Source of the DNA: Paralimibaculum aggregatum
GTDB lineage: Bacteria > Pseudomonadota > Alphaproteobacteria > Rhodobacterales > Rhodobacteraceae
Direction: 5' to 3'
Length of the DNA stretch: 43,708 nucleotides
Assembly (NCBI RefSeq): GCF_030270585.1
Contig: NZ_BSYI01000045.1
Location: forward strand, 1 to 43,708
The notes beneath the pieces are model-generated. The model made no database searches, was not told where the DNA came from, and worked only from the letters and a program-made list of their open reading frames with translations. Both the position numbers and the translations under genes were made by a program. This document shows positions 43,145 through 43,708 of the stretch, piece after piece (position 1 is the stretch's first letter; each line of letters starts with the position of its first letter).

Positions 43145-43708
43145 TGGTTGTCTCCCCAATATCACCGGGCCCTCGCCCGTTCACCCGTCGCTCGCGACGT
43201 CACCCCCGGTCACTGACGCCGGTGCTCGAAACTCACGCTGCGAATGCAAATCGGGAAAGACTGCTGCCCCTGGTCGCATCTTGCGACCCTGTCTCACCCT
43301 CGCATCCCGCAGCGTGAGGCTGCGACACCGACGTCCGAAGCGCAAGGCCCAAACGTCGAATGCGCGGTTTCCCGCGCGGAAGCGCCGGCGCCTGCAAACG
43401 CCGGCCCCATCTCCCGATGCCCCACCCATGGACATCCGCACTCCTGCCATGCACGTTCCGGGCCAACCCTCGAAGAGTTCGATTCGATACCGCCCGGGTA
43501 CACAACGCGCCCGACGAATCCTTCGGACACCTGCAACTTTGCCGACAAGTTTGGCATAAAGATGGCGCGTGCGGCCTTATTGCCGGGCGGGACTGCGGAA
43601 CCGGGCAGCCGGGATGCGCGACATGCGCGCCGCTTGCCTGCCGCCGCCGGCTCCGGCTAGCTGACGGGAAACGGAAATTCTGCCCGGCAGGTGATCCGGG
43701 CGAGCCTA
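43145..43708. promoter_or_regulatory. Long gene-free leader/promoter region of the giant gene
   Basis: No gene is supported in these 564 bases to the window edge. The part near 43240-43340 holds hairpins (43272-43288; also GCAGC-GTGAG-GCTGC at about 43310-43324). The part from 43470 to 43560 is the least GC-rich stretch here and contains TTTGCCGACAAGTTTGGCA, an imperfect dyad. The giant gene's promoter is probably in this region, but I could not define boxes. Confidence 0.4.
43272..43288. promoter_or_regulatory. Hairpin/operator GGTCGCA-TCT-TGCGACC
   Basis: Two perfect seven-base arms with a three-base spacer lie 128 bases upstream of the giant gene's start codon. The sequence could be an operator or a leader hairpin; it is too far from the next visible gene to be assigned elsewhere. 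Confidence 0.4.

Noticed and set aside
35087-43216. A 2,709-codon open frame on the plus strand, fully antisense to the giant gene.
   Set aside because: It is in exact codon register with the minus-strand gene. Its stops would need TTA, CTA or TCA sense codons, which this GC-rich gene avoids. The sense strand has recognisable modules, a ribosome site and a terminator; the antisense product has no known domain.

Overview
The window is very GC-rich DNA with tightly packed genes, many ATGA or TGATG overlaps between consecutive genes, and almost no TTA, CTA or TCA codons. The gene families are those typical of Rhodobacterales-type Alphaproteobacteria: DUF1499 and DUF6314 proteins, an iron-sulfur photolyase, an XdhC plus molybdopterin-binding/nucleotidyltransferase pair, and the ligase-associated exonuclease/ligase pair. 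This placement is an inference; there is no rRNA or other marker here. I see no tRNA, rRNA or CRISPR.

Bases 1-8.3 kb hold the end of a helix-hairpin-helix protein, two translationally coupled FAD oxidoreductases (-), a protein of unknown function with a VQAGA repeat tail (-), a molybdenum-cofactor pair (XdhC and a MoCF/NTP-transferase fusion, +), a small secreted Cys-rich protein (+) and a DUF1499 protein (-). Bases 8.4-13.5 kb read on the minus strand: ispG, an AMP-forming acyl-CoA synthetase and an ABC exporter. Bases 13.8-17.8 kb read on the plus strand: an MFS transporter overlapping a GST, a LysE-type exporter and a dienelactone-hydrolase-like lipoprotein. Bases 18-21.7 kb (-) hold two sulfotransferases that share a C-terminal peptide, and a serine hydrolase. 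Bases 22-28.7 kb hold a periplasmic PDC-like protein, DUF6314, purB, a tiny membrane protein, a glutathione peroxidase-like protein, a GGDEF protein and an FeS photolyase.

From 28.7 to 32.5 kb no intact gene is visible. The stretch contains a decayed IS66-type insertion (tnpA, tnpB and tnpC remnants, -). It separates the photolyase from a DNA-repair pair (ATP-dependent ligase and MBL-fold exonuclease, -). The last 8 kb is one minus-strand gene for a 2,637-residue modular acidic protein. It has no Sec signal, three N-terminal lectin-like modules, cadherin/VCBS-like modules, a duplicated unnamed domain, four SdrD_B-like repeats (the last three in near-identical 354-bp units) and a VWA-like part. 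It ends at a clear intrinsic terminator.

The least expected structure is intergenic. At least two composite inverted-repeat elements (15.74-15.90 and 17.80-17.96 kb) share arms and a GGTTGCAACC-centred core, but the core lies in opposite orientation in the two copies. A solo arm and three other large GC-rich inverted repeats (8.3, 21.8, 23.7 kb) sit in other gene gaps.
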